A DNA stretch of 64,000 nt from Promerops cafer (Eukaryota; Chordata; Aves; Passeriformes; Nectariniidae), in assembly GCA_013398275.1 (NCBI GenBank), contig VZSE01002700.1, positions 104,899-168,898 of the forward strand. The letters run 5' to 3'. The position numbers and the translations under genes are program-made. Shown piece after piece: positions 1 through 11,061 of this stretch. Positions within the stretch are counted from its first letter, which is position 1. Each line of letters opens with the position of its first letter. The notes beneath the pieces are model-generated. The model worked only from the letters and a program-made list of their open reading frames with translations, searched no databases and had not been told where the DNA came from.

Positions 1-944
1 AAAGTCATAGTCAGTTATAAATGTGCAGCAATTTTTCAATGAGCTCTTCATCATTTCTCTCAGATAATTCATTTTTAGAAGTACTTAGTGTGGGTAGAAA
101 GGATTGTAAATGAACACTTCACAATATAAATCTTGACTTGCTATGCAACAGCAATAAGAACTCAAGATGTTTGTACAAGATGGATACTAATAGCGTGTTC
201 CCAGTGCATATACTTAGCCCTGAAATAAAACTGCAAGAGTTCACATGTCTACTGATGGCTAGAGCTTCATCTTCTATTTTCATGCTTCTTATTTTATTCC
301 ATTCTTTTTTTTTTTTTTAACTTTTTCTCTTCTGATGACTCTTGGTGTTACAAATTCCATATGCATATGATCTCATAATCTTTTTCTGTTTCTGAAAAAA
401 CTACAGTCCCCATTCCACATAAGAAATGCAATGGCAAAGAAAACAAACAAAATCAGTCAATGCCTCTGTTCCTACTGATTATGTTTTTATACATGGGTCC
501 CCATACCAATTGTTTTGGAATAAGTGTGTTCTGAAGACCTGTGGAAAAACAGGGAAAAAATTGTTTGCAGGGAAGCCCATGAGTTTTTCTAGCTCAACTT
601 CCTACTTGATATGTGTCTAACTTCAGAGCAAGATGAGGTTTCTCTAGGTCTTGTACAGTTGTGTTCTGAGCAGCCTGAGGAATGAAGAGTCCACAGAAAT
701 TTAATTCCTCAATCATTTTGTGAGCTGATATCCCATCTGGGCCAACACACTTATAACTTCAGTGTGAGTTATGTGTTGGAATTGTTTCTTAACAAGCCAC
801 ATGATGTTATGACCTGCACCTGAAGGTAAGGGTAACTGAAGTTCTTGTTAATAGAACACCTGGGGAAAAAACAGAGTGAAACAACACTGACAGACCTGTG
901 GTTTTATATATTTATATATGGCAGGTTTATTTCAGAACAATTTG
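1..944. other. AT-rich non-coding DNA, nothing recognised
   Basis: No recognisable gene or repeat family. Open frames of 60-64 codons at 138-320 and 426-620 look like chance frames. There is a T-run near 304-318 and a 12-bp palindrome (catatgcatatg) near 359-370; both are ordinary in DNA of this composition. Confidence 0.5.
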
Positions 945-1790
945 ATTGAAATGGAAAGCAGATAACTGTTTTAATTATTATCTATAGAAATATAGCAACA
1001 TAAAAATATAAAAACATTGCTTAAGAACATATATAAGGAAAAGAAAGAAAGCGAAAGAAAGAATAAAAGTAGATAGTGGAGAGGAAGGATATCACCACCC
1101 ACGGATGCAGTGATGAGACTAGAATGCGACAATTTTGATGCCCATTGATTGAAGTGATGGGTGCAGTGTTTATCCATTGGGGGTGGGAGAAGCCCACGAA
1201 ACACAAAGTTCAATGGTTTGACCTACATTCAGGTTTGGATGGGAATGCCCAGGTACCTCCACTGAGCAGATAAACTTTTACACTGCCTTTTACAACGCTG
1301 TGGATTGTGCAAAGTCCTGTGGTGGAAAGCCCCAGAAATCAGCCTGGGGATGTTTCCGGGGTCTCTGATGGTTTATGGCCCTTCTTAATGACATGACTGC
1401 TTCTCTCACTTCAGCTGAGTCAGTGGTGCCTATCAGAGTGGAAACGGCATGACAGAAGCATCACCCCACTTCTGCAGGATCTTTTTCCTTATCTGGCCAG
1501 AAAACAGCTTGTTTAAGACATTAGTTGCAGGTTATCAGGTGCACAATAATTCAAGGACTCAATCATTTTGTATACAAAAAGTGAGTTTGTCATGCTCATC
1601 CTCTGGTAGTGGGTGCTCACCTCCTCTGTTCCATGTGGATCAGAAATTCTCACCACCACACAGCCAAATCTCTCCTCTTCCCCTTCAATTCGGGGGTGCA
1701 AACCTGCCCTCAGCAAAGTACCCGCTGCTTTTGGAAACAGCCACTTCTTTGAGTCATTAGCTTTTGACATTTCAGGCTCTCATATATGGT
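945..1790. mobile_element. Unclassified interspersed repeat, LTR-like
   Basis: A block whose composition differs from its flanks: an A/purine-rich stretch (about 990-1080, repeated gaaaga-type words) followed by about 700 bp of GC-richer, mixed sequence that is non-coding on both strands. This layout (purine-rich tract next to GC-richer non-coding sequence) resembles avian LTR or ERV-internal DNA. I cannot name the family, orientation or exact ends and see no flanking duplication. The 80-103 codon frames inside (971-1213, 1449-1760) match nothing I know. It could also be unique sequence; inference only. Confidence 0.35.
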
Positions 1791-3683
1791 ACGTAGTTAT
1801 GATTTTTGATCTAACATAACTATATCTCACAGTTAAAATTTTTCACTGACTTTGATTTTATAAATTAGTTTCCGTTTTCATTATTTCATACTAGAAATAC
1901 CTTTTGAACATAGCAGAGATTTAACCTTTGCAATTTTGAAGATTTACTTCATTCATGCCTATTTACTCTTTGCTCAGTAATAATATTGAAAACAAAGAGG
2001 CTAAAGATAGGAGTATCTTTTTGCATTTCGTGGCAAATTGTATACAGTATACTCTAATTATTCTTTCAGCATGCCACCTATAAGGGGGTCAACACTCTGG
2101 AAAAGGTATGAGGCCCTCCCATACCTCAGTGTCCCCAAAGACCTTTCTTTTATCACTTCTGCTAGAGCATACATGATCTGGAATGCTCTGCTGCTCATAC
2201 CACAGGAGGAATGCTGCCACTTACAGAATCAATAGATTGGGAAAATATTTTGGGTGCACTCTCTACTTACTTCAGAAACCGGTCAAGGGAATCCTACAGT
2301 AGCAACAAACAGGTGTTCTGACTTACCATAACACACAAATCACAGATACAGTAGTACAACCGGTCACCTGTGGGGTAACTTTATAAAATACAGTGTGTCA
2401 ATTTAGCTCCACATCTATGAAAAAGATGCCACTTAATGGTTAAGAAACTGTTGATGACATCTTCCCCATCCCCAGAAAGAAAGCTGAGGTCCAGTGCATC
2501 TTCCTGGGTCCTGGTACTCTTAGACAATGTTAGGCCAGGACTGCAGAGCTTGTTAATTTCTTCTCTGCATTCTCCTTCCACAGCAGTCATTCTTTGTGTG
2601 ACTTGTGAGGGGCTGTGTAAAACTGGTTCCTTTTTTTAATCACATATGTCTGGTTGTCCACTACAGATTGCAGTCATCTCTTGCTTCACATTCCTTTTGA
2701 CTTGTGATAACTTTCTTGACATCCTAAATCTAGTTTAAGTTATTGTTAAACTGGGTTAGAGATAAACAGTGCATTTGTGGGTGAGGGATCAACTATTCCT
2801 CATTTCCTCCCTTTTAATTTTAACTGGCCAGATGGCTTTACAAGACCCTCAACACTAGTTGAGTTACAATACCTCCCACTGCTTCTGTAAAGTGTTTGTA
2901 ATTCATCCTGTATTGCAAAATAACTTTGTGTCTCTTCCTGTACAATCAATGCCCTAGATACTAAGGAGCCAGGCTCAAAAAGTGAGTTGAGAAGTCTAAA
3001 AAAAAGTTTTACGTGGGCATTTAACCTAAATACAGATTCAGAATTAACCAAATTTCGCACAGCCCTAACTTTATATTTTAAAATAATTTAGTTTGATATT
3101 AATTTTTCCATTTCCTCTGCAAATTATCAGCTAACATTTTTTGTGGGTTCTTCTCTTCATTCTTGAATCTACTCTAGCTGAAGCAGTGTCTGTTTTCAAA
3201 AATCGACCAAACTTGGAAAAGCGCTGATATTATTAAAAAACCCTGCCTAGAAAACATGCCTTGTGCAAACATAAAGCATAAAAGAAATCTGAGGTGTTTT
3301 CCTTCCTGTTTGTCTCCATTCTGGAACTAATGTTGCCTTTTGTGTTACGGCCTCCATACTGTACAATAAAGTGTAAGATGCCAGCTCTTTGTTTTCAGCT
3401 GGGGGTTTTGTTGTTTTTGTTGGCTTTTGGGTTTGATTTTTTTTTAATCTGGCCATAAATTAAACTCCATACATCATTCTTTCTGAGTCTCTGCTATTTA
3501 GAATAGGACATGTCTCCTTCCTGCACTATTTTCATTCAAGTTCATACTACAATGCTTAATACAAGATCACAAAGATTATCCAAACAATGGAGAGTAATTT
3601 TTTCAAAATTCAATCTGAAACTACATGTTATAGTCTTAAATGTTTATTTTAATTAATTATTTTATTCAGTACTTTGCATCAGG
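1791..3683. other. AT-rich DNA with a slightly GC-richer island
   Basis: No recognised element. The part from about 2040 to 2640 is less AT-rich and carries overlapping 65-69 codon frames on both strands (2038-2235, 2381-2590, 2436-2639); frames on both strands at once argue against coding. The 86-codon minus frame at 2800-3060 has a protein-like composition but no motif I recognise. Confidence 0.4.
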
Positions 3684-4271
3684 TGGAGGCTTGGGGGTCT
3701 GCCACTGGGACTGCAACACCCCAACCCTGGAGGAGCAGAAACAAGCAAGGAGAAACACCCCAGGGTTAGGTCAAGAAGAGCCTCCCTCCCACAGGCTTCT
3801 GAAGGCAGGTGTTAATGTTTTAAGCTCCATTGATTCACCCAGTTGACATCACCCCTGTTCAGCCCCTTTTTACCATATTTGTATCCACCTAGAATGTTCT
3901 CCCCTCTCCTGATTCCCATTGGCTCCAGTTTGCTGCAGTGTTCCGCCCCTGTTATCCCATTGGTTATTATTTGGTGCACAGTTTTACATATTCCTAATTA
4001 TCGTTTCCCATTGGCAATTGACAATCAGATCCATCCCTTTTCTCCCATATTTAACCGTGTGCCTTCCACCCTAGTGAGTCTTTGTTTTTGGACCCTCTTT
4101 ATGGCAGTAGATAACTTTCAGATCTCCAAAGACCTGTCCTTCACCTTCTTTGCCAGCTCTTTTAGCAAGCGTGCTCCAAGTCCCGAAAGCGCAGGTCGCT
4201 CTCTGAAACTTGTTGTAGTGCACTGCTTCAGCATCAAGCATTTCATCCCTCGGAATAAAATTTATTAATCA
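3684..4271 (+). mobile_element. Solo LTR, ERVK-like (passerine endogenous retrovirus)
   Basis: The order of signals fits a retroviral LTR on the plus strand. A U3-like part has several inverted-CCAAT words (cccattgg at about 3917, 3957 and 4009). A TATA-like box (tatttaa) lies near 4049. An R-like stretch begins about 25-30 bp later, and an AATAAA polyadenylation signal sits near 4254, close to the 3' end. I recall zebra finch-type ERVK LTRs with the same CCAAT spacing and a similar 3' end. No gag/pol/env sequence flanks it, so it is read as a solo LTR left by LTR-LTR recombination. The left edge is a guess (first TG after the AT-rich flank), and 6-bp flanks at these edges do not match. The 141-codon frame 3843-4268 lies inside the LTR and is not a gene. 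Confidence 0.7.
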
Positions 4272-5115
4272 TGGAAACACCAAAAATACATTTCTCAAAT
4301 TTCTTGCTATAGTTTCCTATATTTATGTAATATATAAATTCACGTATTGTAGTTGTAAAAAGCTGTAAAAAGCTGTTCAACCTATTAATATTCAGTGCAG
4401 GATTTACTACAAGATAAAATTTTAGCCATGGAGCAGTTTCATCCTTTTAACATTTTCAGAAAGAGGAAGCATATTTGCAGAAAGAGATTAGTGACAGCAC
4501 AAGTAGAATCAGGCAACCAGAAATGACTAGAGTGTCAAGATTCCACGAGCAGAAGATAGTGAAGGTAGTAAGAGAGAGGTAAATTGTAGATGAACAGAAA
4601 ATGAGAATGGGAACATTTATCATGACTCTAACCTGCTCAGGATTGCAGTTAAGAAATTAATATAACGAAAAGTAAAGATAGGGGAAATGGCAAAATAACA
4701 GCAAACAAGCAAACATAGGTTATACTGTTCTTTCATTGCAGCACAGGACTGGAAGAATACATAGAAATACAGTAACACTTGTTATTATAAAAAACAATAA
4801 AACTTTTTCTGCTATATAGCAGCTATATTTGGTGTTGATGAGATGAGCTCATAGAATTTAGAATTACACAATTCCTTTCTTCTCAGCATCTCCTAGATGT
4901 GAATATAAGGTACTTTGAAGGAAAACTGAGAAACACTCAAAAACACAGCTTATCCTTGCAAGTTTCTTTCTGATATTTCCATTGGTACTATGGTCTCGTT
5001 CTAGTATTGCCTCTTGTTGTCACAGTAACAAATGTAATTCATAATGAGGAATAGCAGGGGAAAGACTGTAGTTTTAAGAAACTACAAACACAGAGAACAG
5101 CTTTCCTTCCATCTC

Positions 5116-5142
5116 ATTTGTATTATTGTGAATAATACAAAT
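5116..5142. repeat. Perfect 12-bp hairpin with 3-nt loop
   Basis: The arms are ATTTGTATTATT (5116-5127) and AATAATACAAAT (5131-5142), exactly complementary, with loop GTG. No T-run follows, so it is not a terminator-like structure. AT-rich vertebrate DNA produces such hairpins by chance, and no function is assigned. Confidence 0.6.
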
Positions 5143-6391
5143 ATCTAGTATAAATTTTTTGTTTTCCAGTACATGTTGTACTACTGAAGTTTTGAACACC
5201 ATCAGAGCAAATTTGGTTTAATTCCTTTCTGTTTAGGATTACACACTACTATTTTTTTAAAGCAGCAACAAAAAAATATCTAGATTATACTTGATAAATT
5301 TGGGCATCCAGCAGAGAGATATGTGCATACTAAATAGGTGATTTTAATGTGGTCTTATTTCTCCATACTTACTAAAATTTGCCTCTACCATTGCTACTTC
5401 ATATACATCATTTTTGATAATTACAATTTGAAATTACAGGGAGTTTACAAGAATGAACAGTATATGAAGGCGTAAATACCTTATAAAGAATCCACTATGG
5501 GAGGACTTCAAAAATTAATAAGTAGGTGCTGTATATTTTCTGATAGAAAAGAAGTGAAGAAAGAAAACCAGCACCTGAAAACAACATCATTTTCTCTCAT
5601 AAACTTTTATTCTTGGTTTGTAAATGCTACAATAAAATATATAAAATGTAAATATATCTTACATAAGGTATAGATCTCTCAAGATGGGCTTTGTCCTGAC
5701 ATTCAGATACTAGAATTAATTGTGTCTACAATACAGCTGTTAATAACATTTTGTGAACTCTGCACTTTTGTTTTTTGGATTATGTATTGAACTTTTATTT
5801 AATCTTACTTTTAAATGAGATTGGTCATGACCTTCAAAATGTCAATTGATGTTTGCTCTGCAGTTTTAACAAAGACCATTTGAGGACTAAATTGAGGACA
5901 CTTATCATTACTCTAGGTGGTGATTGAAGTGAATCGCACTGAGTACAAACACACAGAAATCACTTCAAAATGGAAAAATATAAAGGGAAAAGTAAAAGAA
6001 GGCTTTGACCAAGGATGTATTTTGATGTAGGAGTTGTCTATATATGATCATGCAGTCATGATCCTACAGATCATGGTCTTACATACAGATTCTGAGTCAG
6101 CCTATCTTTTCAGACATATTTATACTACCCTGCTCCCTCACAGCTACCCAGTTTACTCTTCTTTTAAGGACCATAGTTCAAGATAAAACACATACATAAA
6201 TATATTATGAGCTCGAAGCTATGTTCTTAGGAGCCGCATTACATTTCAGGATGATTTTCCGCAGAAAAACTGCAACAATTTATCAGATATGGAGTATCCT
6301 GTTACAGATCAAGAGAATGCTGAAACACTTTGTTTCAGCTGAGATCCTCATATGTGTTTGATAATTTTGCACAGGTCTAAGGCTGCATTAG

Positions 6392-6421
6392 TTAGCATAA
6401 ATTAGCATAAATTAGCATAAG
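6392..6421. repeat. Three tandem copies of a 10-bp unit
   Basis: ttagcataaa is repeated three times in a row, the last copy with one change at its final base. Recent replication slippage is the simplest explanation. Confidence 0.85.
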
Positions 6422-6819
6422 AACTTAAGTTAGATTTAGAAGTAATGTTATAAGGAAACACATGAAAAGGAAATAATCATAAGATGAGAGCACTTAAGAG
6501 GTGCTGAATGTTCCGCAGCTGACATTTAGATGTATTTGAACACAGAATGATGAAATTGGACTAGTTGACACTAGTTTGAGTTCAGATTATCAGAATGAAG
6601 AGCATTTTCCTGAAATATTTTTATTCAGATAGCTTCACATTAGTGATTTTATGATAAAAATGTGTCTGACATAGAACACTGAGGTTTGGCATTTGGATTC
6701 CAGAACACAAGACTGTTCAAATCTAGGTTTTGGAAATGTTGTTTATATGTAATTTCACCAAGTTTTTTCAATGAATGTGCATATTAAACTTGCAATAGTT
6801 TACTTTAGGTTTTTTTGGT

Positions 6820-6852
6820 TGTTTTTTGTTTTGTTTTGTTTTGTTTTTTTTA
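6820..6852. repeat. GTTTT-type low-complexity tract
   Basis: T-rich tract containing several GTTTT units. It could be the reverse complement of an A-rich retroposon tail, but no attached element is seen. Confidence 0.7.
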
Positions 6853-8689
6853 GTTGTAATACAGCTCAGAAAGTGATTTCATATTCCAGTTCCTTGAAAT
6901 AAGTTCAGCTGTTATTGTTCAAAGTTCTGGCTGTCTTTCCACCTCTGCGTAACCAAATTCCTTCCTTTCTTTCTCTCAGCTTCATCTCTTCTAGCAATCA
7001 ATTTTCTGTTGTCAGATTTGTTGTTGTTATTATTCTCTGGGGTTTAACAGGGAATTTAATGTCTCCAGTAGTGCATCTGATGTGTCTGTTTTTTCTGATA
7101 AAATCATCAGAATTTCTATATTCTAATTCTCTTCTACATGGCTGATGACTTGAACCTTTAGTAGAATAACACTGTGTTGAACACTACTGAGCAGACACCA
7201 AAAGATAACATGGTGTACAAATTCAGTAACAGAAGGGCTTGAGTGGGAAGATGTAAGTAGAAATATTGTGAGTATTGTGTCTGAAATGAGCTGTAGACAA
7301 GATGTCTAATCAAGAGGGAAACTGGCTAAACTGTGAAAAAAGAGAAAACAGAGCACTAACCTGAATTCAGAGTTCTTACTACAGAAATGGTCTTCACACT
7401 CATGCTTGCTTAAAACCCTTTACAGCTGTCATCTGACTACAGTCTTGTTCCTGTTCTGGGAAATCTAACTTATTTATATCAGTTGTCATTAATTTCTCCC
7501 TCAAATATCCTTTAGGTCAGAGCTGACAATAGAAGAAAATGGGACTTAATTAGATATTTTTGTCTTGGCAGTGGGAGTAAAAGGCTAAAAATCCAAATCA
7601 CACCTGAACCTCTTTTAAATTTAGAGGTGCTGCATTTTTTTTTTCTTTTTAATATATTTTTACTCAGCAATTTGAAGAAAGTAGTGAGTAGAAAAAGGAC
7701 ACAGTGAAGTTTTCATGACAATTTTGCACGGGAAGAGCCAGAGGAGGAAAATCTGAGGCTGACTTCTGGGAGCTGGTAAACTTGGTGAATTTTGAATTTG
7801 TACCATGCAGCCATGAGAGAGAGTGTAATGAGCGGTTATTTTGCATTGTCAGTGAGAATTTCTAAGAGTATAAAATTCACTTCACCCTGCACCATTCATA
7901 CTTTTAGATGTATATGAAACTGAGGTATGAGTAGCCTTCAAGACCAGTTTTTTATTAACTTACACAAGAGAGATTGTAGAGTAAACGGACAGAGCATTTT
8001 CAGGGGTCCAGAAGAAGGTGTCTGTAGCAGTAATTTTGGTAATCATTAAAGTTGACTGCGGATTTTATGGCACTAAAAATGACCAAATAAATCTGTTTTA
8101 TGTTGAAAGGCAGAACTATTAGTCCTAACCCGTGCTGGCAACAGTAGAGTAGGGAAGCATAGGTGGAAAGTTTAGGGGTGAAATTCAGGTTGTTAGGGTT
8201 CTGACCAGCTGGGAGTCCAAGTCTCTTGTCAACAGCTTATGTAATACTGCCGGCTGCATATGCAAGAGGCTGTATGGGATGGATGTATTTCACATTAACT
8301 AGAAGAGAACCAACCTGAATAGAAGTATCATGCAGGATTATTTGCAGTAAAAACAGAGGGAAAACCAACAGGCATGGAAGAGTACTTGGACTTGATGTAC
8401 CAAAATCTTTCTACATGAAAAAAGGAAACATATATACAGAAAAAACAGCTCTATGATTGCAGGTACAGAACCCTGTCTGTGTTCCTGGGGCCCTTGGGCC
8501 CACAACACCAGACCCCTCAGTCCAAGCTGTGGGTGTTGTTGCTGAGCATACGGGGGGATGACAGTCAGACTTACTAGAAGAATTGATTAAGGGATTGAAA
8601 AAAATTTTATGACTTTATGGTCACTTTTCATAACAGAGAAAGATCAACAGAAAGATCTCTCAGGATGACTGGTATGATCCAATTTTTCA

Positions 8690-9192
8690 GTATCTTCATT
8701 ATTAGCCTGGAAAAAAGCTAAAGAGTTACATTTGTGAGTTTGGAAAAGATATTAAATTATTTAAATATAATATTGATGGCTAGAAGGCCTTAGAGGACTT
8801 TACAAAAATGTGCCTGGGGTTGAAAAAAGAGTTGCTGTGCAAAAAAGCAAGGTAATTTCTAGGTAAATAGTTTGCATCATGCTGAACACAACTGAGAGTT
8901 AAAACTTAGGAGACAGACATTAGCATTATTGTCTCAGATACACAGCAAAAGGATGAAAGTCAGTGGTCAAAAGCTGCAATAAAATGTATGAAATTGCCAA
9001 TAAATGTTACAGGAAAACAAATTAGTCAAAGGATATTGAGAGATTATGGAATCTTCATTTGGAGACAGTCAAAACCTGACCAGACTCAGGTGTGAGGAAC
9101 TTGATCTGACTAGGTCTGTTTTTCAGAAATGGGGGAGATAGTGAAAGATGACTCCTAGAGATGTTTTACAGCCTATATTACTCTTTAATTTG
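8690..9192 (+). mobile_element. CR1 LINE, decayed 3' part
   Basis: Old CR1 copy on the plus strand. Around 8695-8715 the sequence resembles the CR1 reverse transcriptase stretch encoding 'FIND(L)'. About 8940-9020 resembles the conserved 3' coding stretch (a word like 'gtcagtggtcaaaa' followed by 'gcaa..aaaatg'). About 9035-9110 matches the 'tatggaatcttcatt.ggaga...tcaaaacctgac' segment. About 9147-9188 (gatgactcctagagatg ... cagcctatatta) is a degraded form of the terminal 'gatgatctccagaggtccct.ccaacct' segment. All frames are broken and the copy is immobile. Identification is by recalled consensus words, without alignment. Confidence 0.65.
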
Positions 9193-9234
9193 GTTGTCTG
9201 AAGAAGGATATAGCTGAGAGTTATGAAATCATTT

Positions 9235-9352
9235 GTGATGTTAGGAACATGGTTCAGTGGTGTATTTGGCAGAGTTAGGCTTACATTTGGAACTGATTAT
9301 CTTAAAGGTATTTTCAAACCTAAATGATTCTATAATTACATGATACAAAGAT
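9235..9352 (+). mobile_element. CR1 LINE 3' end (second subfamily)
   Basis: The segment runs 'acatggttcagtggtg(t)a.ttggcag' at about 9247, then 'gattatcttaaaggtattttcaaacctaaatgattctata' ending near 9340. These are the terminal CR1 words of the same subfamily seen at 59816-60135. It lies about 50 bp after another CR1 3' end and carries only the last ~100 bp, typical of a 5'-truncated insertion. Confidence 0.8.
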
Positions 9353-9379
9353 CAGAAAAAAATAAGGATAGGGAAAGTT

Positions 9380-9472
9380 TTGGTCCAGAGGTGGTGATGT
9401 TCCACAAGCAAGTAAACTTGTGGCAGAAAATACAGAAAAGTCAAGGTACTCAATGCTTCCTTCACCTTGGTC
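9380..9472 (+). mobile_element. CR1 LINE ORF2 fragment, left part of an interrupted copy
   Basis: One plus frame around 9447-9475 reads VLNASFTLVF, a degraded form of the CR1 ORF2 motif 'VLNAFFASVF' that lies between the endonuclease and the reverse transcriptase. The match stops where a minus-strand CR1 begins, and the same plus-strand element appears to resume near 9700. The left edge is approximate. Confidence 0.6.
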
Positions 9473-9685
9473 TTCATAGAATCATACAATCTCTTCCTGA
9501 AAACTGAAACTACATTTGGCAGCTGCCATCTGACTGGGACTTCTCAGAGTCCCGAAACCATTGTAAAATAGTGGAGAGAGGTCCTGCAATAGCACCAGGC
9601 AGGTCTTTTAGTACCCTGGAATGAACCCTATCATGCCCCGCAGATACTGGTGTATCACAATACAGCTGGAGAAGCAAGTATTAAA
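9473..9685 (-). mobile_element. Internally deleted CR1 inserted in opposite orientation
   Basis: The minus strand, read from about 9683, gives YLLLQL, then a degraded 'GPDGIHPRVLKELA' segment (AGHDRVHSRVLKDLP), then AIAGPLSTI. After a one-base frameshift it gives a degraded 'GEVP.DWKLANVVPVFKK'. These are consecutive blocks at the start of the CR1 reverse transcriptase domain. Directly after that block the sequence turns into the CR1 terminal tail (plus-strand reading catagaatcatacaatct at about 9476). The copy therefore lacks nearly all of the polymerase and joins early RT directly to the 3' end. It sits inside a plus-strand CR1. Confidence 0.65.
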
Positions 9686-9697
9686 AAAAAATCAGAG

Positions 9698-10188
9698 TCA
9701 GCTGGGAATTTATCACCCCCCAGGAATAAAGGAACATAGGACCCTGATTACCTTTGAAGAGTCATGTTGATTAGAAGAGGTTCCTGAAGACTGAAAAAAG
9801 ACAAATGTTATTATCTCCACGGGGAGAAAGAGTGAAGAGCTAAAGAACTTCAACTGCAGAATTTCACCTTGATTCCAAGGATATGAAGGACAAGGAGACA
9901 ATGGGAGTTAACAGCAAGAATTTATGAGTTAGAAATCATTCTTAGCCTATGACATAGCCTTCTATGATGAGTTGATTCATTCTGTGTGTGATGGGAGAGC
10001 ATTAAATGTTACTTTTGTTTTATTAAGGCTTGTCATAACATAATACTGAAGTTATCTGATGAAGTGCAGATTTAATAAGTAGACAGTGAGGGGGATTGAA
10101 AACTTAACTGACCCATCTGGGGTTAGGTGTGTTGGACTATGTAGTTTCCAGAGGATTCCTGATTTCAGCAATTCTGTCATCTATAATG
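9698..10188 (+). mobile_element. CR1 LINE reverse transcriptase and 3' end, right part of interrupted copy
   Basis: Plus-strand translation with several stops and shifts shows the order of CR1 RT blocks: a degraded 'GIHPRVLKEL' (about 9704-9740), LITFEES then EEVPED-KKTNVI (about 9752-9812), a degraded 'GFTKGKSCLTNLIAFYDE' (IAFYDE at about 9955-9972), a degraded 'LDFSKAFDTVSH' region, and KWTVRWIEN-like residues (about 10080-10105). It then jumps to a CR1 3' end: 'gtgttggacta...ccagagga.tcct' (about 10129-10165) and cattctg-like tail words near 10170-10188. It is dead, frameshifted and internally deleted. Confidence 0.75.
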
Positions 10189-11022
10189 GCTAAGATTATG
10201 AAGGTATTATGGTGTTTTCTGTTGACACAAGACAATATAGAGTGAGGTAACCTCAAGGAGATATCTAGGCTACCCTGACATAAAAACTGAGGTGTGAGTG
10301 AGATGGGTATAGCAGGCTGTTAATGATTTCTCTATCTCATCCACATACACATGGTCTGTAGTTACCACACACGACAGTAAAAGTGTCAGCAGCAGGGTCT
10401 TGGAAAATCAGATCATTCGCTCCAGCTTGTTGATTTCTCCAAATACTGAGAGACGTGCAACAGTTTCAATGTCGTCTTGGCCCTTTGGCATGACGGGAGT
10501 TGTTCATGGAGGTGTGTGGGTTGTGTGAATGGGTGGAGACATATTTTAACTATTCATTGCTTCTGAAGTTTAATAGTTGGCACGAGCTGCCAATGATGAC
10601 TTTAAAAAAGTTAAATTTTGCTTAGATTTTCTATTTTTTTTCTAATTTATACTCAGGTGAGGTCTAAATATGATCAAAGACTGGGGCAAGTTTCACATGA
10701 GCTGCTGCCTTAGGGAAGTATCCTCCTTTATTTCATTTCCAATGAGCTTGACAAGCAGTTGTCTAATGGTTGTGTCCTCATGTGTAATTTACACATATTG
10801 CAAAAACACTTCTGAGACAGTAACTTCAATAGAATTGCTTTGAATATATTTGAAGTTCAGTATGATTAGGCTGTAAAATTACAGCATCATCAGTCTTGGG
10901 ACTGCAGAATTACTGCTGTTATTATACTAATTCAAGCTAGGACTGAAAATGGTCATTTCAGACTTTGTGGAGCAGTATCCACAGAACTAATGCTTTAGCA
11001 GAAATTGGACCAAAAAAATAAC

Positions 11023-11061
<39 letters not shown>

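Larger units (their letters stand above)
4272..8689. other. AT-rich non-coding DNA
   Basis: No recognised gene or repeat family over about 4.4 kb. Small structures inside are listed separately: a 12-bp-stem hairpin at 5116-5142, a 10-bp triplet repeat at 6392-6421, and a GTTTT tract at about 6820-6852. A 10-bp word is tandemly doubled at 4354-4373. A slightly GC-richer patch at 8465-8580 is unclassified. Confidence 0.5.

Noticed and set aside
3843..4268. 141-codon plus frame
   Set aside because: It lies wholly inside the ERVK-like LTR, over its promoter-like and poly(A) signals.
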